Assembly: GCF_006517395.1 (NCBI RefSeq)
Contig: NZ_VDCY01000005.1
Coordinates: forward strand, 1-64,000
DNA length: 64,000 nucleotides
Source of the DNA: Terrilactibacillus laevilacticus
GTDB taxonomy: Bacteria > Bacillota > Bacilli > Bacillales > Sporolactobacillaceae
Direction of reading: 5' to 3'
How positions within the stretch are numbered: position 1 is the stretch's first letter; the number at the start of each line of letters is the position of its first letter. Made by a program: the position numbers and the translations under genes. The notes beneath the pieces were generated by a model, which did not search any database, was not told the origin of the DNA, and saw only the letters and a list, made by a program, of their open reading frames with translations. This document shows positions 44,799 to 54,643 of this stretch, piece by piece.

Positions 44799-45242
44799 AT
44801 GAAGTGGCATTTAAAAACATTTTCTGACTTAACAACATTAGAGCTTTATCAAATACTTAATGAACGTAATCGTATTTTCATTGTTGAACAAGAATGTCCT
44901 TTTCAGGATATAGATGATAAAGATCAAGATTGCTACCACTTATTTACCGAAAAAGACGGTCAGATTATAGCTTATCTCCGTATTGTACCGGAAGGAGTCA
45001 TTTACCCTGAACTATCCCTTGGTCGTATAATTGTAAAAAAAGAGTACCGAAAACAAGGGATTGCAAGAGAAATGATCGCCAAAGCTATTCAGTTTTCTAT
45101 CGACGAACTACACCCCAAAAAAATTAAACTACAAGCACAAGTACAAGCGAAAGGACTCTATGAGCGATTCGGTTTTAAAGATGTTTCAGAACCGTATCTA
45201 GAAGATGATATTCCTCATGTTGATATGATATTAGAGATTTAA
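44799..45242 (+). CDS. GNAT acetyltransferase, ElaA family
   Basis: A 147-residue acetyl-CoA-dependent N-acetyltransferase. The ElaA-type N-terminus LYQILNERNRIFIVEQECPFQDIDDKDQDCYHLF is followed by the acetyl-CoA loop VKKEYRKQGIAREMI and LQAQVQAKGLYERFGF. The substrate is unknown. GAGAGGTGAGAGC precedes the ATG. It is transcribed alone and terminated before dbpA. Confidence 0.88.
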   Translation: MKWHLKTFSDLTTLELYQILNERNRIFIVEQECPFQDIDDKDQDCYHLFTEKDGQIIAYLRIVPEGVIYPELSLGRIIVKKEYRKQGIAREMIAKAIQFSIDELHPKKIKLQAQVQAKGLYERFGFKDVSEPYLEDDIPHVDMILEI

Positions 45243-45252
45243 TTTTACGCAC

Positions 45253-45293
45253 AAAAGCAACCGTCCTTATTCATATATAGGATGGTTGCTTTT
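45253..45293. terminator. Bidirectional terminator elaA / dbpA
   Basis: AAAAGCAACCGTCCT and AGGATGGTTGCTTTT form a long stem between convergent genes. Confidence 0.88.
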
Positions 45294-45306
45294 CATTATA
45301 AGCATG

Positions 45307-46752
45307 TTATTTTCGAGCTTCATACACTTTTAACTGTTTTCCTTTTACTTTTGTCTCTTTCATGGCATTAAGTACGATAGGTCCTTTTCCGTTAAGGATA
45401 TCAACATAAGTCGCGGTATCTTGTATCGTTATAATGCCAATATCATCAGCTGTGACGCCTTCGAGTTTTGCAATGGTTCCTACAAAATCAACAGCTCTCA
45501 ATTTCTTCTTTTTTCCGCCATTAAAATACAATTTCATAATGTCTTTATTTAGTGATTCACTTTTATCTCGTTTCAGTTTCGGCGTTTCGCTTATTGTCTT
45601 TTGAAACGATGCCTGATGTTTCAACACGTTTTGTCTAGTTGGGAGTGTTTCCTTTTTTAGCTTAAAACCAATGTAGTCTTGGATTTCTTCTAATATAGGT
45701 TCATCACGAGAAGTCATAAAGGTTATAGCAAGCCCTTTTTTCCCAGCTCGTCCAGTCCTCCCAATACGATGGACATAACTTTCTTTTTCAAGCGGGATAT
45801 CATAATTAATGACAAGAGAAATATCATCCACATCTATCCCCCTTGCTGCGATGTCAGTCGCCACAAGATAGCGGAATTTCCCAAGTTTAAACTCCTTCAT
45901 CACACGGAACCGTTCTTCTTGTGTCAGGCCACCATGAATTTTTTGGCAAGGATAATTTAATCGCTTTAAGCCTTGATAAACGGTATTCACGTTTTCTTGT
46001 GTCCGACAGAAGATCATGCAACTATTAGGATTTTCGATAATTAAACTATTTTTAAGTAAGCGAAACTTCTCTTCACCTTTTACTTTATAAAGTTTATGCT
46101 CTATTTTATCCGTTGTTACACTTTCCTGCTCTATCCCAATATCAATTGGATGATTCATATAACGGTGACATAATTGTTTAATGCTTTCTGGGACCGTTGC
46201 TGAGAATAGTAGTGTCACTCGATCCTTTGGTAGTGATTCAATAATAGCCTCGACTTGGTCCAAAAATCCCTTATTCAGCATTTCATCTGCTTCATCAATC
46301 ACAAAAAAGTTGATTCGTTCTAAGTTAAGGGTCCCTTTTTTAATATGATCAAAAACTCGTCCTGGTGTCCCAACAACGATATGAGATTTTTGTTTTAACT
46401 CGTTTTTTTGTTTCTCAAAGGGCTGTTTACCGTAAATGGCGGTCGCCTTTATGCGTTTAAATCGACCGATGTTAGTCAGATCATCTTTTATTTGTGTTGC
46501 TAATTCACGTGTAGGGGTTAAAATTAACGCTTGAGGTTTATTTTCTTCCCAATCGACGAGTTCACAAATAGGTATGCCAAAGGCGGCTGTTTTTCCGCTC
46601 CCTGTTTGCGATTTAACAATGATGTCCTCACTTTTTAGAATATGGGGGATGACCTTTGCCTGCACAAGTGTTGGCTGGCGATAATTTAAGCGTGATAAAG
46701 CTTGTAAGATTTCTTGACTAAGAGAAAATTCTTTAAAACTAGATGTGTACAT
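45307..46752 (-). CDS. dbpA: DEAD-box RNA helicase DbpA
   Basis: This ATP-dependent RNA helicase acts on 23S rRNA during large-subunit assembly. The Q motif [14 protein letters not shown], Walker [13 protein letters not shown] (in [10 protein letters not shown]), SAT and [14 protein letters not shown] are intact. The C-terminal DbpA/YxiN RNA-binding domain (about 405-481, [18 protein letters not shown] and [15 protein letters not shown]) gives specificity for 23S hairpin 92. Length 481 matches YxiN. Confidence 0.93.
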   Translation of the reverse strand: MYTSSFKEFSLSQEILQALSRLNYRQPTLVQAKVIPHILKSEDIIVKSQTGSGKTAAFGIPICELVDWEENKPQALILTPTRELATQIKDDLTNIGRFKRIKATAIYGKQPFEKQKNELKQKSHIVVGTPGRVFDHIKKGTLNLERINFFVIDEADEMLNKGFLDQVEAIIESLPKDRVTLLFSATVPESIKQLCHRYMNHPIDIGIEQESVTTDKIEHKLYKVKGEEKFRLLKNSLIIENPNSCMIFCRTQENVNTVYQGLKRLNYPCQKIHGGLTQEERFRVMKEFKLGKFRYLVATDIAARGIDVDDISLVINYDIPLEKESYVHRIGRTGRAGKKGLAITFMTSRDEPILEEIQDYIGFKLKKETLPTRQNVLKHQASFQKTISETPKLKRDKSESLNKDIMKLYFNGGKKKKLRAVDFVGTIAKLEGVTADDIGIITIQDTATYVDILNGKGPIVLNAMKETKVKGKQLKVYEARK

Positions 46753-46819
46753 TCCTCAACCTCTTTTTCTATTTTTCCAATATATATTCCATTATGCCAT
46801 TTTTGGTTTGGTTTAAGTC

Positions 46820-46852
46820 AAAAAAGACCTCTTATTTAACAGAGGTCTAAAC
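46820..46852 (-). terminator. Terminator after the amino-acid ABC transporter operon
   Basis: AGACCTCT and AGAGGTCT form the stem; the A-run at 46820-46825 gives the minus-strand U-tract. Confidence 0.8.
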
Positions 46853-46855
46853 TTA

Positions 46856-47581
46856 TTACAATATTTTATTAAGAAAATCAATCGTCCGTGGATTTTTGGG
46901 ATGAGAAAACACTTCATCCGGTGAGCCTTGTTCGACAATATAGCCGCCATCCATGAAAATCACACGATCCGATACTTCTCGAGCAAAGCCCATTTCATGG
47001 GTCACAACCACCATGGTCATCCCGTCTTTGGCCAAACTCTTCATCACATTGAGTACTTCTCCAACCATTTCAGGATCTAGTGCGCTTGTAGGTTCATCAA
47101 ACAACATAATATCCGGATTCATGGCAAGAGCTCGTGCGATGGCTACACGTTGTTTTTGACCTCCAGATAATTGATCCGGATAACTATTTGCCTTATCGCT
47201 TAAGCCGACACGATCAAGTAGTTTAAGAGCTGACTCTTTAGCTTCTGCTTTTGTTTGTTTCTTTAATTGAACAGGAGCTAAGGCGATGTTTTGTAAAATG
47301 CTTAAATGCGGAAATAGATTAAAATTTTGAAACACCATTCCAATATTTTCACGGACTTTATTAATATTTATCTTCTTACTTAGATCGTGGTCATCAACGA
47401 TAATCGTTCCGCCATTCATTTCTTCAAGTTGGTTTAAACAACGTAAAAACGTACTTTTACCTGAGCCTGAAGGACCGATCACACAGACCACTTCACCTTC
47501 TTTGACTTCTAGATCGATGTCTTTTAAGACTTGCAAGTCTCCATAATTCTTTTTTAGATTAGTTACTTTTAACTTTACCAT
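46856..47581 (-). CDS. Polar amino acid ABC transporter ATP-binding protein
   Basis: This is a 241-residue ATPase of the PAAT family (GlnQ/ArtM/TcyC-like). Walker A is GPSGSGKST, the Q-loop is in [12 protein letters not shown], the signature is [15 protein letters not shown], and Walker B is [13 protein letters not shown]. It overlaps the upstream fused binding protein/permease gene by 23 bp and follows GAAAGGAGA, so the two are translated together. The transported amino acid is not determined by sequence. Confidence 0.9.
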   Translation of the reverse strand: MVKLKVTNLKKNYGDLQVLKDIDLEVKEGEVVCVIGPSGSGKSTFLRCLNQLEEMNGGTIIVDDHDLSKKININKVRENIGMVFQNFNLFPHLSILQNIALAPVQLKKQTKAEAKESALKLLDRVGLSDKANSYPDQLSGGQKQRVAIARALAMNPDIMLFDEPTSALDPEMVGEVLNVMKSLAKDGMTMVVVTHEMGFAREVSDRVIFMDGGYIVEQGSPDEVFSHPKNPRTIDFLNKIL

Positions 47582-49031
47582 GACGGATTCTCCTTTCTAG
47601 GCGATTGGATATTTTTGTTAATATTGTGATAATAATAAAATACATAATTGCTACAATCAGCCATATTTTAAAGGATTCAAAATTCCTCGCGATAATAATT
47701 TTCCCGCTTTGTGTTAACTCAGCTAGTCCAATAATCGATAGAATCGAAGTGTCTTTTAATGTCATAACAAATTGGTTAATAATCGATGGAATCATAATAC
47801 GAACGGCTTGAGGCAAAATAACTTTCATCATCGATTTTCCATATGGTAAACCAAGACTACGAGCAGCTTCCATTTGTCCTTTATCAACCGATTGAATACC
47901 GCCTCTGACGATTTCAGCCATATAGGCACCTGCATTCAAACTAAGCGTAATGACCCCTGCTAAGAGAGCACTCATACGAAAATCAAGAGCCGTTGGAATT
48001 CCAAAATAAATAAAGAACGCTTGTACAAGGAGTGGTGTTCCTCTAAATATGTCAACGTAGATTAAACCAATAGCTCTGATAACTTTGTTCGTTGATACTC
48101 GCATAAAGCCAAAAATTAAACCAAGGATTGAGGCGAAAATTAAAGAAATAACCGTCAGTTCAATGGTTAACCATAACCCCTGCATCAAGCTAGGCATACT
48201 TGATTTTACAAGTCCAAAAAAACTCGTATCTTTCTCTACACTTTTCTTCGCTTGTTCGCCAAGGTATTTGTTCATTAATTGATCGTACTTCCCATTGGCT
48301 TTCAAATTTTCTAATCCAGCATTAAATTTTTCCAATAACTCTTTATTTTGTCCTTTGCTTACCGCGAAACCGTAAGATGCCCCTTTTTCTTTATTGGTTA
48401 CCATCTTCAAGCCATTATTTTGTGTTGTTCCGTAAGCAATGACCGGATAGTCATCAAAACATGCGACCGTATGACCACTTTTAACATCATCATACATATT
48501 AGAAGAATCATCAAAAGTGACGGTTTGAAATCCATATTTATCTTTAATGGAGTTAGCAAAAGCAGCTCCTTCAGTTCCTGTCTTTACAGCTACTTTCTTC
48601 CCTTTTAAATCTTTATATGACTTAATATCTTTATTTGATTCATCAATAGCCATCACGACGCCTGAATCAAAATAAGGTTTTGAAAAGTCGAATTTCTTTT
48701 GCCGTTCATCGGTAATACTCATACCGGCAATGACGCCATCAACTTGTTTTGATTCGAGGGCTTGTACAGCGGCATTAAATCCAAGTGGTTTCATTTCATA
48801 TTGAAACCCTTGATCCTCCGCAATCGCTTTTAACAGTTCCATATCTATCCCAACATAGTTGCCGCTTTCATCTTTAAATTCGAATGGCGCGAACGTGACA
48901 TCAGTTGCGATGGTATATGTTTTACCTTGTTTTGCACTAGGTTGCTTTTGATCTGATGATTGAGAACAGCCCGATAGGACCGCTATCAAAACCAAAAAAA
49001 TTGTAAAAATACTAAATCCTATTTTTCTCAT
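47559..49031 (-). CDS. Amino acid ABC transporter, fused substrate-binding lipoprotein and permease
   Basis: This 490-residue protein joins a lipid-anchored SBP_bac_3 domain with a PAAT permease. The signal peptide ends in LSGC. The binding domain (about 38-265) has [32 protein letters not shown]. The permease part (about 280-490) has [22 protein letters not shown], the docking loop. Such fusions are known in lactic acid bacteria (GlnP type). The ATG at 49031 follows AAGGAGGACTT; the ATG at 49055 has no ribosome binding site. It forms a two-gene operon with the ATPase. Confidence 0.9.
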   Translation of the reverse strand: MRKIGFSIFTIFLVLIAVLSGCSQSSDQKQPSAKQGKTYTIATDVTFAPFEFKDESGNYVGIDMELLKAIAEDQGFQYEMKPLGFNAAVQALESKQVDGVIAGMSITDERQKKFDFSKPYFDSGVVMAIDESNKDIKSYKDLKGKKVAVKTGTEGAAFANSIKDKYGFQTVTFDDSSNMYDDVKSGHTVACFDDYPVIAYGTTQNNGLKMVTNKEKGASYGFAVSKGQNKELLEKFNAGLENLKANGKYDQLMNKYLGEQAKKSVEKDTSFFGLVKSSMPSLMQGLWLTIELTVISLIFASILGLIFGFMRVSTNKVIRAIGLIYVDIFRGTPLLVQAFFIYFGIPTALDFRMSALLAGVITLSLNAGAYMAEIVRGGIQSVDKGQMEAARSLGLPYGKSMMKVILPQAVRIMIPSIINQFVMTLKDTSILSIIGLAELTQSGKIIIARNFESFKIWLIVAIMYFIIITILTKISNRLERRIRHGKVKSN

Positions 49032-49224
49032 AAGTCCTCCTTGATGTCTGAACATAGGTGCCTAAGTTACTTATTAGATAATTTTATAAAAGAGTATCTT
49101 ATGTCTCTACTTTTATAAAAACTCTAAATGCTATTTTAACATAATGTTAAAACTTTGAAAATTGTGTGTTGAAAGGTGTGAATAATGACTAATTTATCAT
49201 TATGAACAGAATCAGCTGGACCAA

Positions 49225-49258
49225 ATAAAAAAAGCCTCTCACTTAAAGGCTTTTAATT
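49225..49258 (-). terminator. Terminator between the structured element and the amino-acid ABC operon
   Basis: On the minus strand AAAAGCCT and AGGCTTTT form the stem and seven T follow. It lies downstream of the structured element at 49.26-49.44 kb, about 195 bp before the ABC operon start. Confidence 0.8.
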
Positions 49259-49262
49259 TTAT

Positions 49263-49441
49263 CCCGCATTAACGGCTAGAAAAGACCCCCACTTCAAGGT
49301 CATGAATGTATACGAGCATTCTTAGGCGGGGGATAACTGCCCGTAAAAGCCCGATTGGTTTAGGATAACAATGAGTGAGGGATCACGTAGGCTATAAACC
49401 GACGTCCTGTCGCAACGCGTCGAAAAACCCCACTCATTGAA
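49263..49441 (-). ncRNA. Structured non-coding element of unknown class
   Basis: This gene-free, GC-richer stretch has nested inverted repeats. AATGAGTG (49370-49377) pairs with CACTCATT (49431-49438), with GGG/CCC extending the stem, and enclosed CGACG/CGTCG (49400-49404, 49418-49422). A second unit has CCCCC (49286-49290) with GGGGG (49328-49332), enclosing GAATG/CATTC. A terminator follows on the minus strand. It could be an IS200/IS605 omega-RNA-like remnant or an RNA leader; strand and class are inferred. No coding frame is visible. Confidence 0.5.
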
Positions 49442-49468
49442 GTTTCACGTTTTCAACTCTATCATAAA

Positions 49469-50356
49469 TTATCCAATTGCCACTCGTTTCTTAGATTTGT
49501 TTAGATAGGATGTCCAATATGACCATCCATTAGATATAAGGAGACCAATCAGGAGAAATGTTAAACCTCCAAAAACAAAATAACTGACCCAACTTGTTGT
49601 AGCTGCTATAGCACCAAATATAATTTGATCCCGATATTTTGCTGGAGATGTTGGAGGGTCCGTTAACATAAAAAAGGCTAGAAAAATAGTTGAATTAATA
49701 TATGGTGATCTTATGACTAGTTCAGCATATTGACTATTTAGAAACGTAAATACCAGTAAGATAAGAAAATAGATCCCCAAAAAGGAAAAAACTTGTGGGA
49801 ATTTATTCACCCTATTTGCGACAAAATACCCTATGATCACAACAAGAATAACAGACCATCCTGGTAATAAGGTTAAACCTCCCCACCAACTTTGACCACT
49901 TGAAAAAAAAGATGCAGAAATTAACAACCCAAATGCTGCTGGATTAAATATTGGTTTATATTTCTTTTTTATATTATGTTTGGCAACTATTGCTATAATT
50001 GCTGTTAATATTGTTACATAGATTGGGGATGTTGGACTTAAAACAAGACCAATGATTAAGCCTGTCAATAATGCACCATCTGGAAATTTAATTTTTCTTT
50101 TATGACTAATAGTAAAAATGAGATCAACCATAACTGACGATGCTACTGCAATTAGAACGGTCACGATCCCTGAAAGTGGTTCTGAATGAAAACTCCCAAC
50201 CAGCATTAGAAGAATTAAAGAGGCTATCAGGAACCGCTTCGGAGCTTTTGTCATTTTTTTTAACTTGACCATCACGTTTTCTTCTTTGTCATTTCTTGAG
50301 GTGACTCTTGATCGATGATTCTGTATCTCGGATGATTTCTCATTATTTATTTGCAT
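49469..50356 (-). CDS. RnfD/NqrB-like membrane protein
   Basis: A 295-residue polytopic membrane protein of the RnfD/NqrB family with about nine hydrophobic segments. Family motifs are FPDGALLTGLIIGLVLSP, KPIFNPAAFGLL and FFMLTDPPTSPAKYRDQIIFG. RnfD and NqrB usually carry covalent FMN on a Ser/Thr in an SGAT motif; I see no such motif here. The gene overlaps the end of apbE by 10 bp, with its ribosome binding site AAGGAG inside apbE. It likely passes electrons across the membrane to the flavinylated partner. Confidence 0.82.
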   Translation of the reverse strand: MQINNEKSSEIQNHRSRVTSRNDKEENVMVKLKKMTKAPKRFLIASLILLMLVGSFHSEPLSGIVTVLIAVASSVMVDLIFTISHKRKIKFPDGALLTGLIIGLVLSPTSPIYVTILTAIIAIVAKHNIKKKYKPIFNPAAFGLLISASFFSSGQSWWGGLTLLPGWSVILVVIIGYFVANRVNKFPQVFSFLGIYFLILLVFTFLNSQYAELVIRSPYINSTIFLAFFMLTDPPTSPAKYRDQIIFGAIAATTSWVSYFVFGGLTFLLIGLLISNGWSYWTSYLNKSKKRVAIG

Positions 50357-51267
50357 ACGATCAACTCCTTCATTTTAAGTGTTTGTCTGACTCTAAGATC
50401 AGAAGTCACCATTATTCCTGATACTCCCATATCTTCTAAAAATGAAAGACCATCCTTCTCCCCCATAATAAATGCCGCCGTCGAAAAACTATCAGCCATC
50501 ATGCCAAAAGGAGCAATAACCGTACAACTTAAAAGACTATTTTGTGGTCTTCCCGAATCCGGGATTAAGAGATGGTGAATGTTACTTTTTGGATTAAACC
50601 GTTCATAACTACCAGATGTGCAGATTGCTGCATCTGTGAGTTGGATGACCCTCACATTCTGATTTTTATTCATAGGATGTCGAATTCCAACTTTCCATTT
50701 ACTGCCTTCTTCATTTATTCCTGAAACAAAAATATCACCACCAGCATCAATATAAAAACCGGTTGCTTCAGCTAGCATTTTTGCACAAAGATCAATAGCA
50801 AATCCTTTCGCAATAGCACCAAAATCTAACAGAATCGGTTTTAATAACGTTACCGTTCTTCTTTCTTCATTCAAAACGATATCTCTATAACTAACTGGTT
50901 CATCCGCAATCTTTGATTCAATTCTTTCACCTGTTTCATATTTTTGATTAAATCCGTATTTTTCTAACTTTTTCCCTAGTGTTGGATCAAAAGCGCCATT
51001 TGTTAAATTTGATAGGGTTAGAGCATAATTCATGACTTCAAAAAATGTTGGACTTACAACCACAGGTAAATTGACATGATGACTGACCTTCATTAATTCA
51101 CTATTTGATTTAAAACGACTAAACAAATTTTCAACCTCATAAAACATGGTGAGTGACTTAGTTAGTTTTTCACGATATAAAGTTTCTTGTCCTATCTGGC
51201 AAACAACCTTTACATTCACTATTGTTCCAACAGCTAAAATGGACTCTCTTATTGATGTTAATGTCAT
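50347..51267 (-). CDS. apbE: FAD:protein FMN transferase ApbE
   Basis: It attaches FMN from FAD to a Ser/Thr of target proteins outside the membrane. The 306-residue protein shows FDPTLGKKLEKYGF, LDFGAIAKGFAIDLCAKML, YIDAGGDIFVSG and the metal-binding MMADSFSTAAFIMG. I see no lipobox and no clear signal peptide at the N-terminus, although relatives are usually exported lipoproteins. It lies 33 bp after the FMN-binding protein gene, its expected substrate, and overlaps the RnfD-like gene. Confidence 0.88.
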   Translation of the reverse strand: MTLTSIRESILAVGTIVNVKVVCQIGQETLYREKLTKSLTMFYEVENLFSRFKSNSELMKVSHHVNLPVVVSPTFFEVMNYALTLSNLTNGAFDPTLGKKLEKYGFNQKYETGERIESKIADEPVSYRDIVLNEERRTVTLLKPILLDFGAIAKGFAIDLCAKMLAEATGFYIDAGGDIFVSGINEEGSKWKVGIRHPMNKNQNVRVIQLTDAAICTSGSYERFNPKSNIHHLLIPDSGRPQNSLLSCTVIAPFGMMADSFSTAAFIMGEKDGLSFLEDMGVSGIMVTSDLRVRQTLKMKELIVCK

Positions 51268-51300
51268 ATAACACGGCCCCTATTTTAAGAATAATTTGAC

Positions 51301-51798
51301 TTACGCTTTCGCAGAAGCTAAAGCTTGATCCACCGCTGTTTGAAAATCCTCAGTACTTAACGTAGCTCCACTAACAACATCCACTTGACTACTTTGTCGT
51401 TGCACGACCTGATCCGGTAAACCATCAATATAGCTTTTTGAATAAGACGTCGTACAGTTTGTAATTTGGACTTTAGCGATCGAACCATTTTTAATTGTGA
51501 CGGATACACTTACTGACCCAATATGATTAGATCCCGATCCATTATAGACACCATCTTTATACACTCTTTGATTAGAAGTTGTTTTATTATTTGTTTGGTT
51601 ATCTTGTTTGGATTCATTTACCTCTTTATTTGTTTCGACTTTAGACTTATTTAAGAAATGAGAAGCACTTGATGATTGATCTGCACTTGTATGGATCGTT
51701 TCCGTATAAGCTGTAAGATACAAACTGCTTATTGCAGCCGTGCAAAGGACGATCATTTTTTTATTCATTTTTTTGCTGTTCTTCTTTTTTTCCGACAT
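51301..51798 (-). CDS. Secreted/anchored FMN-binding domain protein
   Basis: A 165-residue protein with a lysine-rich N-terminus, one membrane segment (MIVLCTAAISSLYLTAY), a Ser/Asn/Lys-rich linker (45-75) and one FMN_bind domain (about 78-165). The domain ends in VVSGATLSTEDF, the acceptor motif to which ApbE links FMN (Rnf/NqrC-type SGATxST). It is the first gene of a three-gene operon with apbE and the RnfD-like gene. It is probably an extracytoplasmic electron carrier, as in PplA-type systems. ATG at 51798 with GGAGG upstream. Confidence 0.87.
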   Translation of the reverse strand: MSEKKKNSKKMNKKMIVLCTAAISSLYLTAYTETIHTSADQSSSASHFLNKSKVETNKEVNESKQDNQTNNKTTSNQRVYKDGVYNGSGSNHIGSVSVSVTIKNGSIAKVQITNCTTSYSKSYIDGLPDQVVQRQSSQVDVVSGATLSTEDFQTAVDQALASAKA

Positions 51799-51861
51799 CA
51801 ATAAGTACCTCCACTTGAATGATAGGTAAACTATATCGCATAAAAATGAAAATTAGATTAA

Positions 51862-51906
51862 AATAAAAAAACAGTAAATGAAATATACCTAAATTTCACT
51901 TACTGT
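51862..51906 (-). terminator. Terminator after pdxR
   Basis: ACAGTAAATGAAAT and ATTTCACTTACTGT pair with a bulge, and the A-run at 51862-51870 gives the U-tract on the minus strand. Confidence 0.75.
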
Positions 51907-51914
51907 TATATTAA

Positions 51915-53348
51915 CTAAATTAATTGTATTAAGGTTTTTCTAAAAGCTTCTAAAGCTTTCTCTAATTCTTCTTTAGATAGCCTTGCAAAAGTGAGCCTTA
52001 TAAATCCTTCAGAGGCTCCTAGTACACTTCCTGGCATCAGGATAACCTTATTATTCGCTGCTTGATGAAATAATCGTGATTCTTGAATCGGTATTTTTAA
52101 TTTTAACCAAATATATAATCCGCCTTTAGGTTCATGAAAAGTCAAAAAGTCTGAAAAATGACGTTTAAGAATGCTAATGGCTACATCGCACCTATTTTTT
52201 AACTCTGACACAAGATGGGCAACATGCTCTTCATATTTTCCTGAACGCATGAAATAATTGGCTACTAATTGCGGGAAAATACTTAAACCAAAATCCATCT
52301 GATTTCTTGCGTCCATTAAACGAGAAATAACGGGTTTCGGTGCAATTAGCCAACCAATTCGAATATTCGAACCAACCGTCTTAGAGAGTGAACCTAAATA
52401 CAACACATTTCCTGACTCGTCCATCTTTTTCATCAATTGACCCGTTTTACCTTCAAATGAAAGCAGACTAAATGGATCATCTTCAACTATTGGAATGGAT
52501 AAAGATCTACACATATCTACTAGATCTCTTTTTCGTTTCTCTGATAAGGATACACTGGTTGGATTCTGAAAAATGGGATTTAAGAAAACAAGTTTAATCC
52601 GATGTTTTTGATATAAAGTTTTGACATCTTCGGGATTAATCCCTTCTTCATCTATCGGCAGAGCAAAGATCCGAAGACCGGCGGATTGAAACAACGGCAA
52701 AGAGTAATAATAAGACGGTGCTTCAATAGCTATGGCATCCCCAGGCGATAATAAACATTGAGTCATAAGGTAGATGGCTTGCTGCGCACCACTCGTGATC
52801 ATGACGGAATCAGGAGTGGTGTCCACATTATATGTCACCTTCATGTGACGAGCAATCGTTTCTCTAAGTGGTCGATATCCTTGTGGGTCCTCGTCTTCAA
52901 ACAACTCTTCTGGACCTAGAATTTTATCGTATTGCGGTTTTAGCAAGCTTCCTGGAAACAAATCAGGACCAAGTTCACCACCTGCTAAGTTCCATAGTGT
53001 TTTATTGTGGGAGAGTTCATGTATTTTTTGAATAAGTGGATGTGGGGGCAAAAAAGCTCCACTATCAACATAGGCTTTCCAATTGGGTGAACCAGCGGGC
53101 GAAATCCCCCATTTTTGTGTACTTACTTTGGTCCCACTTCCTCTTTTTCTTTCTATTAATCCAATAGACGTTAATTCATCGTATGCATGAACGACAGTTG
53201 AACGGTTCACGCCAATCTGATCTGCTAACTTCCTTTCTGTTGGTAAGACACTACCAGGTGTATATTCACCTTTCATAATTTTTTCACGTAATTGATCGCT
53301 TATTTGTCGATATATCGGCTGTTTACTCTTCTTATCAATTTCCCACAT
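51915..53348 (-). CDS. pdxR: MocR-family regulator PdxR (GntR HTH plus aminotransferase domain)
   Basis: A 477-residue regulator with an N-terminal GntR winged HTH (residues 1-75, MKGEYTPGSVLPTERKLADQIGVNRSTVVHAY). A fold-type I aminotransferase-like domain (110-477) binds PLP; its Schiff-base region is LYLGSLSKTVGSNIRIGWL. Divergent to pdxS, it almost surely senses PLP and controls PLP synthesis, as known for PdxR in Gram-positives. ATTGGAYG repeats in the shared promoter region are candidate operators. Confidence 0.9.
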   Translation of the reverse strand: MWEIDKKSKQPIYRQISDQLREKIMKGEYTPGSVLPTERKLADQIGVNRSTVVHAYDELTSIGLIERKRGSGTKVSTQKWGISPAGSPNWKAYVDSGAFLPPHPLIQKIHELSHNKTLWNLAGGELGPDLFPGSLLKPQYDKILGPEELFEDEDPQGYRPLRETIARHMKVTYNVDTTPDSVMITSGAQQAIYLMTQCLLSPGDAIAIEAPSYYYSLPLFQSAGLRIFALPIDEEGINPEDVKTLYQKHRIKLVFLNPIFQNPTSVSLSEKRKRDLVDMCRSLSIPIVEDDPFSLLSFEGKTGQLMKKMDESGNVLYLGSLSKTVGSNIRIGWLIAPKPVISRLMDARNQMDFGLSIFPQLVANYFMRSGKYEEHVAHLVSELKNRCDVAISILKRHFSDFLTFHEPKGGLYIWLKLKIPIQESRLFHQAANNKVILMPGSVLGASEGFIRLTFARLSKEELEKALEAFRKTLIQLI

Positions 53349-53400
53349 TTTACTTCTTCCTTTTTCTAAAAGAGTTTCGTTAATACGATTATATTTTAAA

Positions 53401-53432
53401 ATTGGATGAGAAACAAAACATCCAATTGGACG
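53401..53432. promoter_or_regulatory. Candidate PdxR operator in the pdxR-pdxS intergenic region
   Basis: ATTGGATG (53401-53408) is repeated directly as ATTGGACG (53425-53432), and CATCCAAT (53419-53426) forms the inverted partner. Repeats of this kind between a MocR gene and its target fit the known mode of binding by MocR dimers. Confidence 0.6.
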
Positions 53433-53533
53433 GTTTCATTTATTATGTCTTACTTTATCATAATCTTATAAATAATAAGCATTTATTTTTCAAAAGATAA
53501 CCTGAGAATGAGTGTAATTGGAGGAATGTATCA

Positions 53534-54424
53534 ATGGTTAATACAGTTGTTGGAACGGATCGTGTCAAACGTGGAATGGCACAAATGCAAAAAGGTGGCG
53601 TCATCATGGACGTTGTTAATGCTGAACAAGCTAAAGTAGCTGAAGAAGCTGGCGCTGTTGCCGTAATGGCCCTTGAACGTGTCCCTTCTGATATTCGAAA
53701 AGCTGGCGGCGTTGCACGTATGGCTGATCCTCGTATCGTGGAAGAAGTAATGAAAGCTGTCTCAATCCCAGTCATGGCCAAAGCACGTATTGGACATATT
53801 ACTGAAGCTCGCGTACTTGAAGCCATGGGTGTAGATTATATAGATGAAAGTGAAGTTTTAACACCGGCGGATGAAGAATATCATCTTCTTAAAAGTCAAT
53901 ATACCGTACCATTTGTTTGTGGATGTCGTGATTTAGGTGAAGCTGCTCGCCGTATTGGTGAAGGTGCTGCTATGCTTCGTACGAAAGGCGAACCAGGCAC
54001 AGGAAATATTGTTGAAGCCGTGCGTCACATGCGTAAAGTCAATGCTCAAGTGCGTCAAGTTGTAAATATGAACGATGACGAACTCATGACGGCTGCGAAA
54101 AACTTTGGCGCCCCTTACGAAGTATTAAAACAAATCAAAGAAGCTGGTCGTCTCCCAGTAGTTAACTTCGCTGCTGGTGGTGTGGCTACACCTGCTGATG
54201 CGGCCCTCATGATGGAACTTGGAGCTGACGGCGTCTTCGTTGGTTCAGGTATTTTTAAATCCGAAAATCCTGAAAAATTTGCTAAAGCCATTGTACAAGC
54301 TACCACATATTATACGGATTACAAATTAATCGGCGAACTTTCAAAAGAACTTGGTACCGCTATGAAAGGTATTGATATTGCTGATTTAACATTAGAACAG
54401 CGTATGCAAGAACGTGGTTGGTAA
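53534..54424 (+). CDS. pdxS: Pyridoxal 5'-phosphate synthase subunit PdxS
   Basis: This barrel-shaped synthase makes PLP from ribose 5-phosphate, glyceraldehyde 3-phosphate and ammonia. At 296 residues it is full length. The catalytic Lys is in VMAKARIGH, and the phosphate loop has [39 protein letters not shown] closes the barrel, and the ERMQERGW-type tail is intact. GGAGGAATGTATCA precedes the ATG. It should form a 12+12 complex with PdxT, whose gene follows after an unusual gap. Confidence 0.95.
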   Translation: MVNTVVGTDRVKRGMAQMQKGGVIMDVVNAEQAKVAEEAGAVAVMALERVPSDIRKAGGVARMADPRIVEEVMKAVSIPVMAKARIGHITEARVLEAMGVDYIDESEVLTPADEEYHLLKSQYTVPFVCGCRDLGEAARRIGEGAAMLRTKGEPGTGNIVEAVRHMRKVNAQVRQVVNMNDDELMTAAKNFGAPYEVLKQIKEAGRLPVVNFAAGGVATPADAALMMELGADGVFVGSGIFKSENPEKFAKAIVQATTYYTDYKLIGELSKELGTAMKGIDIADLTLEQRMQERGW

Positions 54425-54438
54425 TAAGAAAAATTATT

Positions 54439-54598
54439 ATAGAGGTTGTTCAAAAAGCCACCAAATGATAAGCTACGAATCTCGGTGTTGGCTTGTTTTT
54501 CCGGTCCTCATGTAGCAAAAACCTACATTCTGGTCCTCAAAACAGCGCCGCCTTGATCTTCTTGCTTCTAATTTGCCACCTTTTTGAACACGCACTTA
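54439..54598 (+). repeat. Intergenic repeat family, copy R4 (inside the pdxS-pdxT gap)
   Basis: It is a complete copy of about 160 bp: AGAGGTTGTTCAAAAAG at the left, a GGTCCTC hairpin core, GCTTCTAATTTGCCACC and CTTTTTGAACACGCACTTA at the right. It is nearly identical to R1 over the core. It sits 14 bp after the pdxS stop. Confidence 0.88.
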
Positions 54599-54605
54599 AA
54601 GTATA

Positions 54606-54643
54606 AGAAAAGCGGATGAAACTCATATTCCGCTTTTCTTTTT
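54606..54643 (+). terminator. Intrinsic terminator between pdxS and pdxT
   Basis: AGAAAAGCGG and CCGCTTTTCT form a perfect 10-bp stem followed by five T. Only 29 bp separate it from the pdxT start, leaving little room for a new promoter. Confidence 0.85.
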
